Source: Chloromonas sp. AAM2
Lineage: Eukaryota; Chlorophyta; Chlorophyceae; Chlamydomonadales; Chlamydomonadaceae
Reading direction: 5' to 3'
DNA: 54,039 nt
Assembly: GCA_004335635.1 (NCBI GenBank)
Contig: QAXH01001753.1
Location: 1 to 54,039 of the forward strand
The translations under genes and the position numbers were made by a program. Positions 12,624 to 24,129 of the stretch are shown piece after piece. The stretch's first letter is position 1, and every line of letters begins with the position of its first letter. The notes beneath the pieces were generated by a model. It saw nothing but the letters and a program-made list of their open reading frames with translations. It did no database searches and was not told where the DNA came from.

Positions 12624-15268
12624 TCACCACTTGCGCTCCACATTGGGCGCACCAGCTGCCACCCCACGTGGTGCAGGCCGAGAATCTGACATACCCTGCC
12701 CTGTCCCTGTTTCAGAGCTTCGCCCACCTGCCCCACCCCTACCACCCCCTGATCGCCTGTCTCCACTGGCCGCTGGCGCCGCTGCTGGGCTAGCTGCCCC
12801 GTTAGCTGGAGCTACAGCTGGTGCTTCTGCCTTAACTGCCGCCTTGCTGCTAACCTTAGCTGGGACCCAGCTACCGCCCTCCAACTCTGCTTGTGCTGCT
12901 TCCTCCCGGGCCTTAGCTTCCATGGCCTCCCGCTCAATTCGCAACTCGCCCAGCTTAATGGTGGCCTGCTCAATGGCAGCTTGGATCTCCGCTTGTTCGT
13001 CCTCGTCTGCATGTTCCTCTTCCTTTAAGGCCTCTAGTTCACGGTGCATCTCAGCAATGCTATCCTTGAGCTCCACCTCTTCCTTGGACTCGATGCTGCG
13101 AACACGATTCACACATTCAACGTTGTCATTCAAAGTTTGCATGTCATTAGAAACGTATGCAGCTGACCACAAGGTGCAGCACATGTGGCAGTACAATTGC
13201 TGTGTGGCAAGGTGTGGCACACGCAGCAACACATGGCATGCTTAAGGTGCGTTGGCATCATTGCAAACCTCCAGCTGGCATGACAACCATGCAAACTGGC
13301 GTCATGTCGTAAAAACCATGCCTGCCTGGTTCTGGTGCAATGAAAAACTAACGTGATGTACAACAGAGTCCAACCATCCAGTGCCCGTTTGACAGTTCCG
13401 CACAAATGGCTCTTGTGCACTTGGCAACAATGCCTTGTGTAATGATGAGTGTGCCCGGCAGAATCATATGATGTGCGCGCACGGATGCATGCATCATCAA
13501 CTTGAGTTCAGCAGTTCAGTGACTGCAACAGGTCCCAGGCATGTGCGAGTAAACTGCACAGGCCTGCACAGCTGTAGTAAATGATTTCAAGTCCTGGAAT
13601 ACTGCTACATATATTACATGGCAGCCCGCCTGACTCCCTGGCATGCGCACACCTGGTTCTTTGGCGATTTGGCTCACCTGACAAATGAGGACGGCTGTTG
13701 AGCGGGCTGGCTCGCCTCAGGCTGTGGGGCTGTTGGTGCTGCTGCTGAGGGCTGTTGTGTAGCTGGTGCCGGGGGCGGCAGCTCTTGCGCCTCTTGCTGG
13801 GTGGGGTCAATGCCTTTCTCCTTCAAAACCTCCTCCCGTGGGCGCGCTGCACCAAAGGGGTTGGCAGCAGCAGGGCGAGGCTTGGCCGCCCAGACTGAGG
13901 GGGGTGCTGCTGGGGCAGTCGGAGCCTCCTCTACAGGAGCTAGGGTTGGGGCAGGTGGCGCCTCAACAGGTTTTGTGCGGGGTGCAAGCTTGAGGCGCGG
14001 CCGCTCAGCCTGTGCGGTGGCGGTGGGCGGGGGGACGTCAGCCTGCTCTTGTTGGCGCCTGGCCCACCGGTCCTCGTTGTCTGCAGCACTGCGAGGCACG
14101 TCCCTATCGCCACCAAAGCCAAAGTTCCTGCTGCCAGAGGTGCCCCGTGAGCCAGGGCGATCTGATTGCTGGAACTCCCGGCCACGGGACCACTGGTCCT
14201 CGGCGTCAGCTCGGTCGCTGGGGCGCGGTGGACCGTCGAAACGGCGTGGACCACCGTCGCGTGCAGCATCCCTGAATCCCCCAGGGCCACCATAGCCACC
14301 CCGTCGGTCATCTTGCGCTGAAGGCTCATACTTTCTGGTGCTTCCCCAGTCGGCCACCTCGTCTGCTGCCCCGTATGCCCTAGGCTCCCTGGGCTGGTCT
14401 CGATCGCGGAAGCCACCACCCCCACCCCGCCCGCCACCAAAGCCACCCCCACCACCTGCGCTGGCCTGGAATGTGCGGGTGGAGCCCCAGTCGTCCACCT
14501 CGTCGGCACGGGATGGACCCGGTCCAAACCCGCCTTCGCGGTCACCATCCCGGTCACCACCGCGTTCACGACCCCCTTCACGACGATCATCACGTCGGGC
14601 ACCAAATCCACCCGCGCCTGCAAGCAGGTGGGGCTTGCAAGGCTGAAAAAGTGCACATGGCGGAACTTGTGCAAGCAATTGAACCCCATGCAAACCATCG
14701 CATGACAACATAGCTGGTCTCATAACCAAACAAATACGGCTGTGATTTCAGAGCTGCGAAGACAAGGTGCAATTCTACGAACAAGCCAAAAGAAAACCAG
14801 ATCTCTACACCAACAACGCATCGTTTTGAAACCTCACCTGCACGGTCGCCACCGTACCCCCCAAAGCCCCCGCCAAGGCCAGGTGGGCCTTCTTCACCCT
14901 CCACCTTGCCCCGGGAGGCCGTGGGCAGGCTCATCAAAAGCTCACGGTCTGTAGGAGGGCCATCGCGCCTGCTACCACTGCCAAAGGCTGCGCGAGGTGC
15001 CGGAGTTTCTGCCATGGCCATGATCTCTGCCATGGTCAGCTTCTTTCCGGTCTTCTTCTTGGCAGGAGGCTTTGGGGGTTGCTTGGCTGCTTGGGCCAGG
15101 CTTGGAAACTCCTCCACTGGAGGGGGCCCGTTGACGTCATGCGTGCCCTGCAGGCAAACCAAGCATTTCGATGTAAAAGAACGGCACTGCCTGGATAAGA
15201 AAGCTTAAGAAAGCGGCACTTACCGCAGCCACCTCCTCCTCCACATCGTCTGCCCAGTTGGTGGGCAT
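12624..15268 (-). CDS. EIF4B: Plant-type translation initiation factor eIF4B
   Basis: Four exons on the minus strand: 15268-15224, 15147-14838, 14617-13678, 13095-12624; 588 residues, all introns GT-AG. The protein starts with MPTNWADD, the short acidic Trp-Ala-Asp opening of plant eIF4B. A Lys-rich segment (KKKTGKKLTMAEIMAMAE) follows at about residues 40-60. A Gly/Arg/Asp-rich middle carries two WGSTR repeats, and then comes the plant eIF4B block NPFGAARPREEVLKEKGID at about residues 390-410. The last exon encodes a charged coiled-coil segment and a Gly/Arg/Ala-rich tail. Plant eIF4B helps eIF4A/eIF4F unwind mRNA leaders and binds RNA and poly(A)-binding protein. The family is poorly conserved, so identification rests on the N-terminus, the PFG...ARPRE block and the composition. 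No RRM is visible, as expected for plant eIF4B. Confidence 0.86.
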
Positions 15269-16477
15269 GTTGATCTGTATCTCGTGTTTTGATCGTGGAT
15301 TTGCTGAATGTCAATTGCGCAGGAGTAGGTGCGGGTAGCGAGACGCTCAGGCGGACACTCAGCTAGGCGGCTAAGCACGTGATGCACATGGCTAGCTGTT
15401 CATGCAAGTGGTGTCATGCAGCAGTCAGAGCTGCAGAGCGTTCTCTGACTGTAACCAGTGTCGTTAACTTAGGGCTGCGGATGTAAGAACCAACGAGCAG
15501 TGAGTCCATATCCTGGGCACTCAGCGAGCCGGTGTGGAGTTGAGCATGTGCGAGCTCTACGTTCCATGGATGAGGTGCAAGTAAAGCGGGCTGGCTAAGT
15601 GAAGTAGGTCTGCACTCTCTCCTTGCAGCTGCCCAGGTAGTGCATGTGGCTGACGTAGCAGCACTCGAGAGGGCAGGCACGTATACGAAAGGGTACCTCG
15701 TTCAAACCTTCAAGAACAAGTCAACAATTGACGCTCTGTGGCATTGCAGCATGCACAGCAGTGTCCTAGAAATTGTGAGACTGAGACTCTAAAAAGGCGA
15801 TTTGGACCCTGTTTTGCGACTCTGAAATGGCCCTGAAATGCCTCTTTGGCCAGGCATTCAAGCAGGGCCAAAAGCACGTCTGTGTGCGAAGACGCTATGG
15901 CATTGCATAGTTCTGCATCAGCATTGAACGGAGGCATTGATAAACACCTGACTCACAAGTTGCTTCTCAACACACCCACGGGGATGGGATTTCTATGTCA
16001 AACTCTAATACTGAGGCACAGAATGGCTTTGGTCAGACCTGAGACTCTGGAATGAACATTTCAGAATTGAAACTTGACAACTGATGCTCAGCCAATTCCA
16101 ACTGTTTGATTTTCAAGACACTGACTGCCCTTGCAGACTCGGTTGAATTCCCCTTGACATGATGAGGATTCAATCATGAATCCCTGTGTGTGGCGTGCTA
16201 GTGGTGTGCACTCACACCTTACTGAACAAAATCTGCACATGTGCCACGTTTCTTCGTGCTGTTTGGTGTGGTTGGCATGTCCCTCCATGCATCATCCAAC
16301 CCGCCATGCCAACGCAGCAAAGGCCATTTGTGGCAAGAGCGAACGGTTTAATCATGCAGCACTGTAATCCGTGTATTTGCTGCTGGAATTGTATTCCCGT
16401 CATGCTACTTCATGCCATGCCTCGTGCACAGCTACAGCTCATTCCATAGCTATGTTTCCATAGCCATAGTCACGAAT

Positions 16478-16759
16478 AAAAAAAAAGAAGTTTGCCATTT
16501 CTGGGACAGTTCTTGCGTTTTGACTGGATTTTGACAAACTCAACACACGGCTGCATGACTGGATGATCCAGTCTGATCAGGATGTGCAGCGGTCATGAAG
16601 AATCTACAGCGACATGCCTTCTTTCCGATCGTCCCAGTATCCGATCATCCTATAGGGTTAAACTGCAAGAGGAATTGCACCCCATGAAAAAAAAAGTTTG
16701 CCATTTCTGGGACAATTCCTGGGACTGACGCTGGAACCGGTGTGTCTCAGCACATACAC

Positions 16760-16795
<36 letters not shown>

Positions 16796-16880
16796 CAATC
16801 AAAAATAGGGTGAACCTCGGGGACAATTCCTGGGACAATTCCTGGGACTGATGATGGAACCGGTGTGTGTCAGCCAAAAC
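16478..16880 (+). repeat. Three copies of an A-rich / ctgggacaattcctggga repeat
   Basis: Copy 1 at about 16478-16521 has a run of A, then gaagtttgccatttctggga. Copy 2 at about 16687-16755 has the A run, gtttgccatttctgggac, aattcctgggactga and ggaaccggtgtgt. Copy 3 at about 16818-16875 lacks the A run and doubles the ggacaattcctg word. Related copies occur at 39.6, 49.0 and 53.9 kb. The copies lie just beyond the end of the ETF-alpha gene. Confidence 0.75.
16760..16792. repeat. (GT)n microsatellite
   Basis: About sixteen GT units between two copies of the A-rich repeat family. Confidence 0.95.
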
Positions 16881-17007
16881 ATGTGTATCAGTGTTTGTGT
16901 GTGTGTGTCAATCACACACAGGGTGAACTTCCACTGCAGGTGGATGAACTTCCACTGCACCGTCTGCTGTGGCTTCTCTTCTGCCATGGCCTCTGGCGTC
17001 AATGGCG

Positions 17008-17012
17008 TTACA
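17008..17012 (-). terminator. Candidate TGTAA polyadenylation signal for ETF alpha
   Basis: Reads TGTAA on the minus strand, about 195 bases after the ETF-alpha stop codon. Assigned by position and by the known use of TGTAA in green algae. Confidence 0.35.
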
Positions 17013-17204
17013 TCCAAGTCCTTCAACCTCAGGTGCAAGGCTGCTGGCAAACTTCTTTTTTTTGGGATCTGTTAACTACCAATATTGGAAGACACTGTCC
17101 AGCGGCAAGCAACCTCCACTTGACTGCTCTAGTCATTGGGTTGCGGATCATTGGCTGCGTCCACAGCAGCATCTGCAGCCGATCCGTGCAGCATCCAAGC
17201 CGAT

Positions 17205-19415
17205 CTACTTCTGTTTGAGGTTTCTGACTTCCTTTTCAAACTCGGGTATGGCAGTAAACAGGTCTGCCACCAAGCCATAATCAGCGACCTGCAAACATCA
17301 GGACAGTGTGGCACATTCAGTGTGCTACCAGTAGCCGGTATGGGGTGGTTCCAGCACCGATCTAGAACCAATATAGCACCAGCCCTAACCAAAGCATGTG
17401 TGCTAGCTCAGCCTGCTAACCCTGTGATTGAGCCGCACATCAGAACTGCTAGCATCCCGTGTGAGCATTCCACAACATTGTGATGGACGGGAAGCAAGGT
17501 GCAGACTAGAACTGAGCTTGAGGCAGAGTCTGAAAGCTGCCAAACGGCCATGCGTGACAAACGCCGCACAACTGTCATAACAATTGTGTGCGGTGATTTT
17601 CAATGCAGTTTTTTCACTTGCAAATGGGCCAGGGTAGCACGTCCAGCTGCCGCATGCACGGTCATGCTGCTTATGCTGGCAAGTAATCCTTTCTACTGGC
17701 CACGCATATAGGCGGCCGATGCTATTGTTTTTACTTCGGAGACTGTCACTGCCCAGTTTGAGCTGGATACGATGGATACCTTGCCGCGGACATAACATCC
17801 CAGCACTCTTGTCAGTTGCGCCCTTGAGCGTGCACCACCTGCCTGAAAAATCTCCGCCTCTGGGTTGTTGTTGATTGCCACAATGACCTTTGCATCCTTA
17901 ATGCCCGCCAGGTGCTGAATTGCCCCGGAGATGCCAATACCGATGTACAGGTCTGGCGCTATCACCTTGCCGGTCTGACCAATCTGCATGCCGTTGAATC
18001 AGAAGCATGCAATTCGTCAGATGTCAGGAACAAACAGGGGTGTTCCTTGCAACCTCATCCGACCCATCAAGCTTCACCGGTGTCCTCACCGATGTGCTGC
18101 ACATGCCAGCCCCAACCTTACTGCTGCTGCTGCTGCTGATCCGCTGATCACCTGCAAATCGTTCGGCACCATGCCCGCGTCCACTGCTGCCCGGGAGGCG
18201 CCCACTGCACCCCCGAGCGCGTCCGCCAGGCTCTCCAACATGCGGAAGTTATCAGCAGACTTGAGCGCACGGCCCCCGCACACAACAACCCTGCAAGGCG
18301 CACACGCCACGGCTCAACGCAGCTGCAGCTGCAGGGCGGAAAGGCTTGCACAATGAAGCTTTGAACATCTCCACCGGACCACTAACTTTGAACAACTCCA
18401 CCAGACCACAAGCTTTGAACAACTCCACCGGACCACTAGCTTTAAACAAATCCACCAGACCACTAGCTTTGAACAACTCCACCGGACCGTTAGCTTTGAA
18501 CAACTCCACCGGACCACTAGCTTTGAACAACTCCACCGGACCATTAGCTTTGAACAAGTCCACTGGACCACTAGCTTTGAACAAGTCCACTGTGCAGAAA
18601 GGCGTGTGGACGTGCATGTGAGCAATTCGTGGAACTGCGTACCGAGGCTGGCGATTTGACCCTAAACACACTCTACCAGACTATGCAAAAACGTAAGTGG
18701 CCGTACATAAGCAAGGCGTACAGCTGCATGGTGATGCTTACAGCATGCCCTGTCTGCGTGCCGCCAAAGTGCCTCCGGCACACGACATCACTCACTTGGC
18801 CGATCCCAGCTCCGGTCTGTCACTCTTTGTGAGCTCCCTGCTGACCAGCTGTGACTGGCCCGTGGCTGCCTGGGCCTCTGCAGCCGCCAGGGCATCGGCT
18901 GAGACCGGCTGGTGCGGGGCGGGAGAGGCGGAGGGGGCGGAGGGGACGGGAAAGGCGGATGGGCGTACCTGACGGGGGCGGGAATCGCAAACAGGGCGAA
19001 ATGTGTCAAGCAAGCTGGTTGGGATGGTACAGCATAGCAGTCTCCAACCATGCTTCAAGCTCTCTCACTTTCTCGTGCTTGCATGCTTGAACGCTTGCAC
19101 GACTCATCATTTACTCTTACATCCACCCGCGGTCGCCGTACAGTATGCTTTTCAACCCGGCTGGCCCCACACGCTTACTGTTAGCAATCGCAGCCCGGGT
19201 CCCTGGTACCGCACTGTGGCCAGCGCATTGCCTGCGTAGATGGGCCTGCGAACAGCCACATCAAGATGATGTGTCTCTGCACCTCCTGTGCCGTACATGA
19301 CTTCAAGGCTCATGCTTGCCCGCTTTTTCAGAAGAATGTAAGCGTTGGCTCAACAGGTGCACAAGACGCTTAGGCCCAACAACCTGCAGTGCCCGGAATC
19401 ACCTTGCGACGTCCA

Positions 19416-19458
<43 letters not shown>

Positions 19459-20881
19459 ATGGCCTTCGGTCCGGGGAGGACTGATCAGTCCAATCATGAT
19501 CACCGGAGACGGGAGACGGGAGACGGACCAAAATCGGTGATCATGAGTCCAATGGGTGTGCCGTGCTTTGGAAGCCTACTGTCTGTGCATGCGTGTGGCT
19601 GGGCTTTGTGCGATTGCATGGCTGCATGTGTTCTGTACCATCGCCCACCTTACGAATGTGTGCGGGTCCATCACTTTGAGCACGTCTGCCACTGGCTGCA
19701 CGCCTAGCAGCGCTCCCAGCCTAGGCACGAGAGCCTTGCCCCATGTAGAGGAGGGGCTCACGATGTAGTCAAACGTCAGCCTGCAGAGAGACAAGCTTCG
19801 TTTTACTCCAATACTGAGGCTACTGAATGACTTGGGACTCTGAAGCGCACGCTCAATCGATATTGAGATTTAAGTGACTGGACTGGACTACACGAGTAAG
19901 AACTGCAGGCGTAACTGATGTGTGACCGGCCTCACCAGGCCACAAAGCCTGCCCATGGGATGCCCGTCTGTTAAACCGTCTGAGAGCTGCGTTCTTTACT
20001 GCGGCACTAGCAGGCATATACACTTTTCAAGCTAGCTACCTGTTGGTATTATGCATTCGACTCACTTGGCCTGCAGCACTTTGAGCAATGCTGTCAAAGG
20101 CTCCGGCAGCTGCTGTCCCAGACTTGCATGGTCTGCCACCAAGACCTGCGTGATGGTGCATGCACAATTGCTTGCAACAGTGAGTCAGCTGTGTGACTGA
20201 GCAATCCTAAACACCCTGTGGCTCATGCAAGATGTGACGTCCCAAATGCCATGCACGCCACAACCACACTGCTGCTTTGATGCCCTTTCACCTTTTCTCA
20301 TGCGCAGCAGCACTCAGCCAGCCATAGACACACGACATGATGGGGTACACGCACCCGACAGTACCAGAGGGGGCATGCTGGAACATGCAGTGCGGCATAC
20401 AAGTGCAGGGATCAGCACGTGCCTGAGTGACTCCTTGCAGCTTGGCAGCAGCTTCAGCTGCTGCACTGATATTGTGGCCTGCCACCAGGGCTGTGACTGG
20501 CTGGCCAAGTGCAGCCGCTGCCGTGAGGGTGTTTAGTGTGCATGAGGCAAGGCCAGAGCCATCAGGACGGCTCTCGGCAAGCACAAGCGTGCCTACCTGC
20601 GGGTTCAGGGCAGAAAGGTAGTGTAGTCAGTCAGGAGCAACAAACCCTAGCCAAGCCCTAGAAATCTACAAGTTATTTGACAAGTTCGGCCCAGTTCAGA
20701 CATGATTTCGGGCTTGGTTCAGTGCTTACGCAAATGTCGGTGTGTTTGGAGGCTGATTGGCAGATTTGCGGACATGGTGAATGTCCAAGGGTTCGTGTTC
20801 GACACCTACCAGCCTGCTTTGATGCTGCAAAGCGCATGCTCCGCAGCCTTGTAAGGCGAGCCTCCTGGCTGCCGCTCTCAT
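17205..20881 (-). CDS. ETFA: Electron transfer flavoprotein subunit alpha, mitochondrial
   Basis: Nine exons on the minus strand: 20881-20810, 20596-20423, 20145-20066, 19780-19649, 19245-19179, 18968-18796, 18290-18152, 17983-17843, 17288-17205; 353 residues, normal length for the family. The first 24 residues ([12 protein letters not shown]...) form an Arg/Ala-rich presequence with no acidic residue, expected of a mitochondrial precursor. The C-terminal FAD domain is nearly canonical: [45 protein letters not shown] and [11 protein letters not shown]. With ETF beta it passes electrons from matrix acyl-CoA and other dehydrogenases to ETF-ubiquinone oxidoreductase. Two introns, after 20423 and after 17843, must start with GC (CAG|GCACGT and CAG|GCAGGT) to keep the conserved reading frame; the rest are GT-AG. 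The gene is complete, with no frameshift. No ETF beta gene is in the window. Confidence 0.97.
18356..18594. repeat. 27-base minisatellite in an ETF-alpha intron
   Basis: Nearly nine tandem copies of agctttgaacaactccaccg plus gaccact, differing by a few substitutions (for example aac/aag, accgg/accag/actgg). It lies in the intron between the exons ending at 18796 and starting at 18290. Because 27 is divisible by three, it reads open on both strands, but it is flanked by clear splice sites and is not coding. Confidence 0.95.
19417..19455. repeat. (TG)n microsatellite
   Basis: About nineteen TG units in the ETF-alpha intron between 19246 and 19648. Confidence 0.95.
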
Positions 20882-21559
20882 GCCACCGTATTAGAGTACT
20901 GGACGAGGGCGAGAGCACCTGAAGTCCAAGTCAGCGTGACGAAAGCAGAATCCAGCGAACACGAAGGCGGTGGGCAAGTGTCAAGAGTATCAACTGGAAG
21001 CGATAACACACTGTTGCTGTGTGTGAAAACATGAGCTTAGCATGCTGTCATTTCCCATTCCGTAACGCAAACCGTATTGTCGGTCGAGGAGCGATTCAAG
21101 CATTTGAAGCGAACTTGCTGTCTCTTTAGCAGGGGTAGCCTAGCCAAGCATTGTTAAAGGAAGGACAAGGACAAACGCTGGCCACGTACAGCGTGATGAT
21201 GCCAAAATCTGCACATGCACCAGATAGCCTATATTCACAATGTCGCAGGCACTGCATCAGCGCACGGCAGTGGGGATATCGACCAGCCAGTGATGCGAGC
21301 AGATCGTGGTCGGCTTACAGTGTGCATCTGTGTGAGGTCTGTGGCAGCTGATAGCATTGGCGGCTAGCCACATTGCTGACTTCTGAACCCAAGTGAGATC
21401 CCATTGAATTCGTCACTGCACACATGCACGCACTTTTCCTAAACGCCACGGCTGTGCGGTGCTGCGCTGAGCGTCGTATACGAAGTGGCCACGTCTCAAG
21501 TTACAAAATGGGGACGGCCTGTCAAAAACGGGCCACAAACCTAGGGTAGAGTTAGGTTG
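20882..21559. other. Region between ETF-alpha start and ABHD14-like gene end
   Basis: 678 bases, no coding exon seen. It should contain the ETF-alpha promoter and 5' leader (minus strand) and the 3' untranslated region of the ABHD14-like gene. No clear TATA box or other site is recognised. Confidence 0.5.
21501..21505 (-). terminator. Candidate TGTAA polyadenylation signal for the ABHD14-like gene
   Basis: Reads TGTAA on the minus strand about 55 bases beyond the stop codon at 21560. Confidence 0.4.
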
Positions 21560-24129
21560 TCAGAGGTCGCGATGTGCATACACGTCATTCACCCTCTTCT
21601 TAGGGTCTACAACGCGAAGAAACTCAGACAAACGCGCGTTGAATACATCTCGATTGTCCACGTAGCATGCATGCCCGGCATCTGGCATAATCTCCTGCAC
21701 AGCAAGAAGAAGCGCCACTGAGCACCCGTGAAAGACAGGGTACGTTGATGTCAGACAGCTCATGCATTTGACTTCCAGCGCTCAAAAGCCTTGTAAGCTC
21801 GTGACAAGGGCCGGCAAGTACTTCAACTGCGCAAGATTGCCAGCTTGCCGTGTAAGACTAACTGTATCTGGCGCGTGCGCCTGCTCAAGCTACGCGTACT
21901 AGGCCATTTTCTCTCAGCGACAACAACATGTGCGTGTGGTGATGCAGTTCACACATCCACACACCATGGTTGAATGCAGGAAGAGCTTGGTTAAGTAGTC
22001 TGCCTGCTCCTTCATAGGATCTCTGTCCCCGTACATGGCCAGGAGTCGAACCTACATGATGTGGCCACAGCAATTGTAACAGCAGTAGCCCTGACTGTCA
22101 CGAATCCCTCACTGCTCCGGGCCAGCCTCTGATAACGCAGATGCATCATCCAACGTTGCACTGGATTAGCGGACACGAGGTGCCCAGCAGAGAGCATGCT
22201 TTCAAACGTGGCTCTGGCCTTCGCGACAATCAGAGTACAGCCAGTGCAGGAGATCGAGGGGGGGGGGCATAAGCTGACCATGGAGTGCAAAAGACCTCAC
22301 AAAAAAAAAAAGCAAAGCAGCAAACAAGCGCACAAAGGGCAGCGCCACAAAGGCGGACACGGGTGGAAGAACGTTGCAACTACTCGTCAGACAGCTGCTA
22401 TCAGCCTCACCAGGCGACAATGCATGGTCTGTGAGTCACCCGAAGTCAGTGGTGAGTCACCCAGTGATCAGCTCAGCTCTGTACCTGTTTATGTGTGAAT
22501 TCCCAGGGCCCACCCCAGCTCTTGACGCCCACAGGCGCCACAGCCAACCAACCGCCAAGCATTTGACCGTAACGGTCAAGAAATGGGATGACCCATCTCC
22601 TGCATATCACATGATGACACCACGGGCTGATTCTGATCAGCAGTCAACGCCGTTTGCACTGCCCTTGATAGACCAGCCTTGTACCATACTTGCGTGCTAG
22701 CAATGGTAATGGCATGTGGGCATAGTCTGACCGGCAAGCAAGTCATGCCAGCCCTGTTTGCACTGCCCTGGGTAGACCCCCCTTTGACTATACTTGCATG
22801 CCAGCAATAATTGAACATGCGTCTTCTGTCATGAGAAGAATAAAGCAACTCACCAGCACAGCAACTCACCCGCTCATAGAGGGAGTGACCATCACGGAGG
22901 TTAGGTTGCGTTGCTGCACAGCAAACTCAAGCGTTGCCTTGACCACCTCCGAGCGCATGTTGTTGTCTACGTACGGAAGGTGCTTCGTCCTGCCATACCC
23001 TGCAAAGCAAGGCACCACACCGAATGCAGCTTGTGAACCAAGCGTGGAAGGTGACTCCTGTTGCTAGCTGGCGCTGCAGCACAGTTGTGCCCAGGCATCA
23101 AGTAAGAGTTGGCACATGTTCTGCTGAGGTTTGATGGTCAAGGGTGGTGACCAGGCGCAGAAGCGGCGAGAGTTTGTTGGTTAAGGGTGGGAGACGACCG
23201 CTGGTGTTGGCTGAAGTTGCAGCGTGGTTGGTTCTAGGCATCTGAGCTGGCACGTGTTTTGTAGATGTTTGATGGGGTAAGGAAAGCGCATACAGAGACA
23301 AACCAAGGAGGCGATGCAGGCGCACGGTGAGCCCCATTACAGGCGCCATGCCCATCATTACAGGCGACCTAATGCACATCATGCAGGGGCACGAGCCATG
23401 CAGCCTACCATAAGGGCATTGTAATGTTCTGTGCCCCTGCACAAGCCACCAATGCTATGCCATTTCTGTGCTCGCATGCTGCTTGTAGCATTGCACTGGC
23501 ACAACGCCGCGTGATGCAGCACCAGACCTGTGCTGCCAAGCCTACGTGTATGTGAGTCTGCCTGGGCCATAATCAAATCATGTGCCATAAATACGTTGCC
23601 TGCCTTTTTTCCGTAACTGATTGTTTCACCTGCAATCATGCGGGGCTTTCCATGTGCAGATTGAACACCGACCTGGCAAATCGATGGCTATAGCTTTGAA
23701 TTTCTGCTTGTGAGCTGCCTCAAGACTGCCTTGCTTGATCCACACATCGCTTGTGAAGGCTTTTCCATGGAGAAACAACACGACTGGGTGTTCTGCACGC
23801 CCGGCAGCGAAGCACAGCAGCCAAGGCATCCAACCATGTAGCCCATCCAAAAGACTGCCATACAACGAGCCTCTGAGGCAGATGTGGTGCCAACTACTAC
23901 AGATGATCCGCAGCATGCGTGAAGGTATGGCGGCTGATCCTTGCATCAGGACCCAGCTCCTATGAACATACCCACCTTCATTTCCGCTGTCATACATCTG
24001 GTAAAAGATGTCGATGTCGGCGAATGGAAAAGTCCCAGTGATGAGCTCCGGTGACTTAATGTCTTCTGACGCCACCCCATGCAGGCATGTGCACAGCCAT
24101 AGGGCCAACGGCCAGGTGAACAGTAGCAT
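21560..24129 (-). CDS. ABHD14-like alpha/beta hydrolase with N-terminal signal
   Basis: Six exons on the minus strand: 24129-23976, 23792-23673, 22999-22870, 22599-22485, 22051-21965, 21694-21560; 246 residues, all introns GT-AG and phases consistent. Residues 1 to about 20 are hydrophobic (MLLFTWPLALWLCTC...) and look like a secretory signal or anchor. VVLFLHGKAF supplies the oxyanion-loop His-Gly. The nucleophile sits in TPSMSG (Ser132), matching the unusual SPSLSG elbow of ABHD14 rather than GxSxG. RWVIPFL and VAPVGVKSW follow the family pattern. The acid is in YGDRDPM (Asp182 or Asp184) and the catalytic His in DAGHACYVD (His210). Human ABHD14B has been reported to be a lysine deacetylase and ABHD14A is a membrane protein; the substrate here is unknown. 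The start shares a 284-base spacer with the divergent kelch gene. I chose the first ATG after an in-frame stop. Confidence 0.9.

Larger units (their letters stand above)
15269..17204. other. Region between eIF4B 5' end and ETF-alpha 3' end
   Basis: About 1.9 kb without a supportable gene. The part next to 15269 should hold the eIF4B promoter and leader. The part from about 16470 holds three copies of a short A-rich repeat and a GT microsatellite. A 75-codon ATG-initiated frame on the minus strand (15937-15710) has plausible protein-like composition but no recognised family and no splice partner, so it is not called as a gene. Confidence 0.5.

Noticed and set aside
13801..14646. Plus-strand Pro/Ser/Arg-rich open frames
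   Set aside because: They are the antisense shadow of the Gly/Arg/Asp-rich exon 3 of eIF4B, whose splice phases and conserved blocks fix the minus strand.
15710..15937. 75-codon ATG-initiated frame on the minus strand
   Set aside because: Composition is plausible, but there is no family match I recognise, no donor site at its end, and no partner exon; left uncalled.
17837..17842. Ordinary GT donor four bases downstream of the ETF-alpha exon end at 17843
   Set aside because: Using it would put the next exon out of frame and meet a stop within two codons, losing the conserved VADYG block; the GC donor is the only productive choice.
18356..18594. CRISPR-like regular array
   Set aside because: The units are contiguous with no spacers, the window is clearly eukaryotic, and the array is intronic.
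20673..20918. Longer first ETF-alpha exon in another frame starting MLSPSSS
   Set aside because: Its phase does not fit the next exon; the frame starting at 20881 does, and yields a typical mitochondrial leader.
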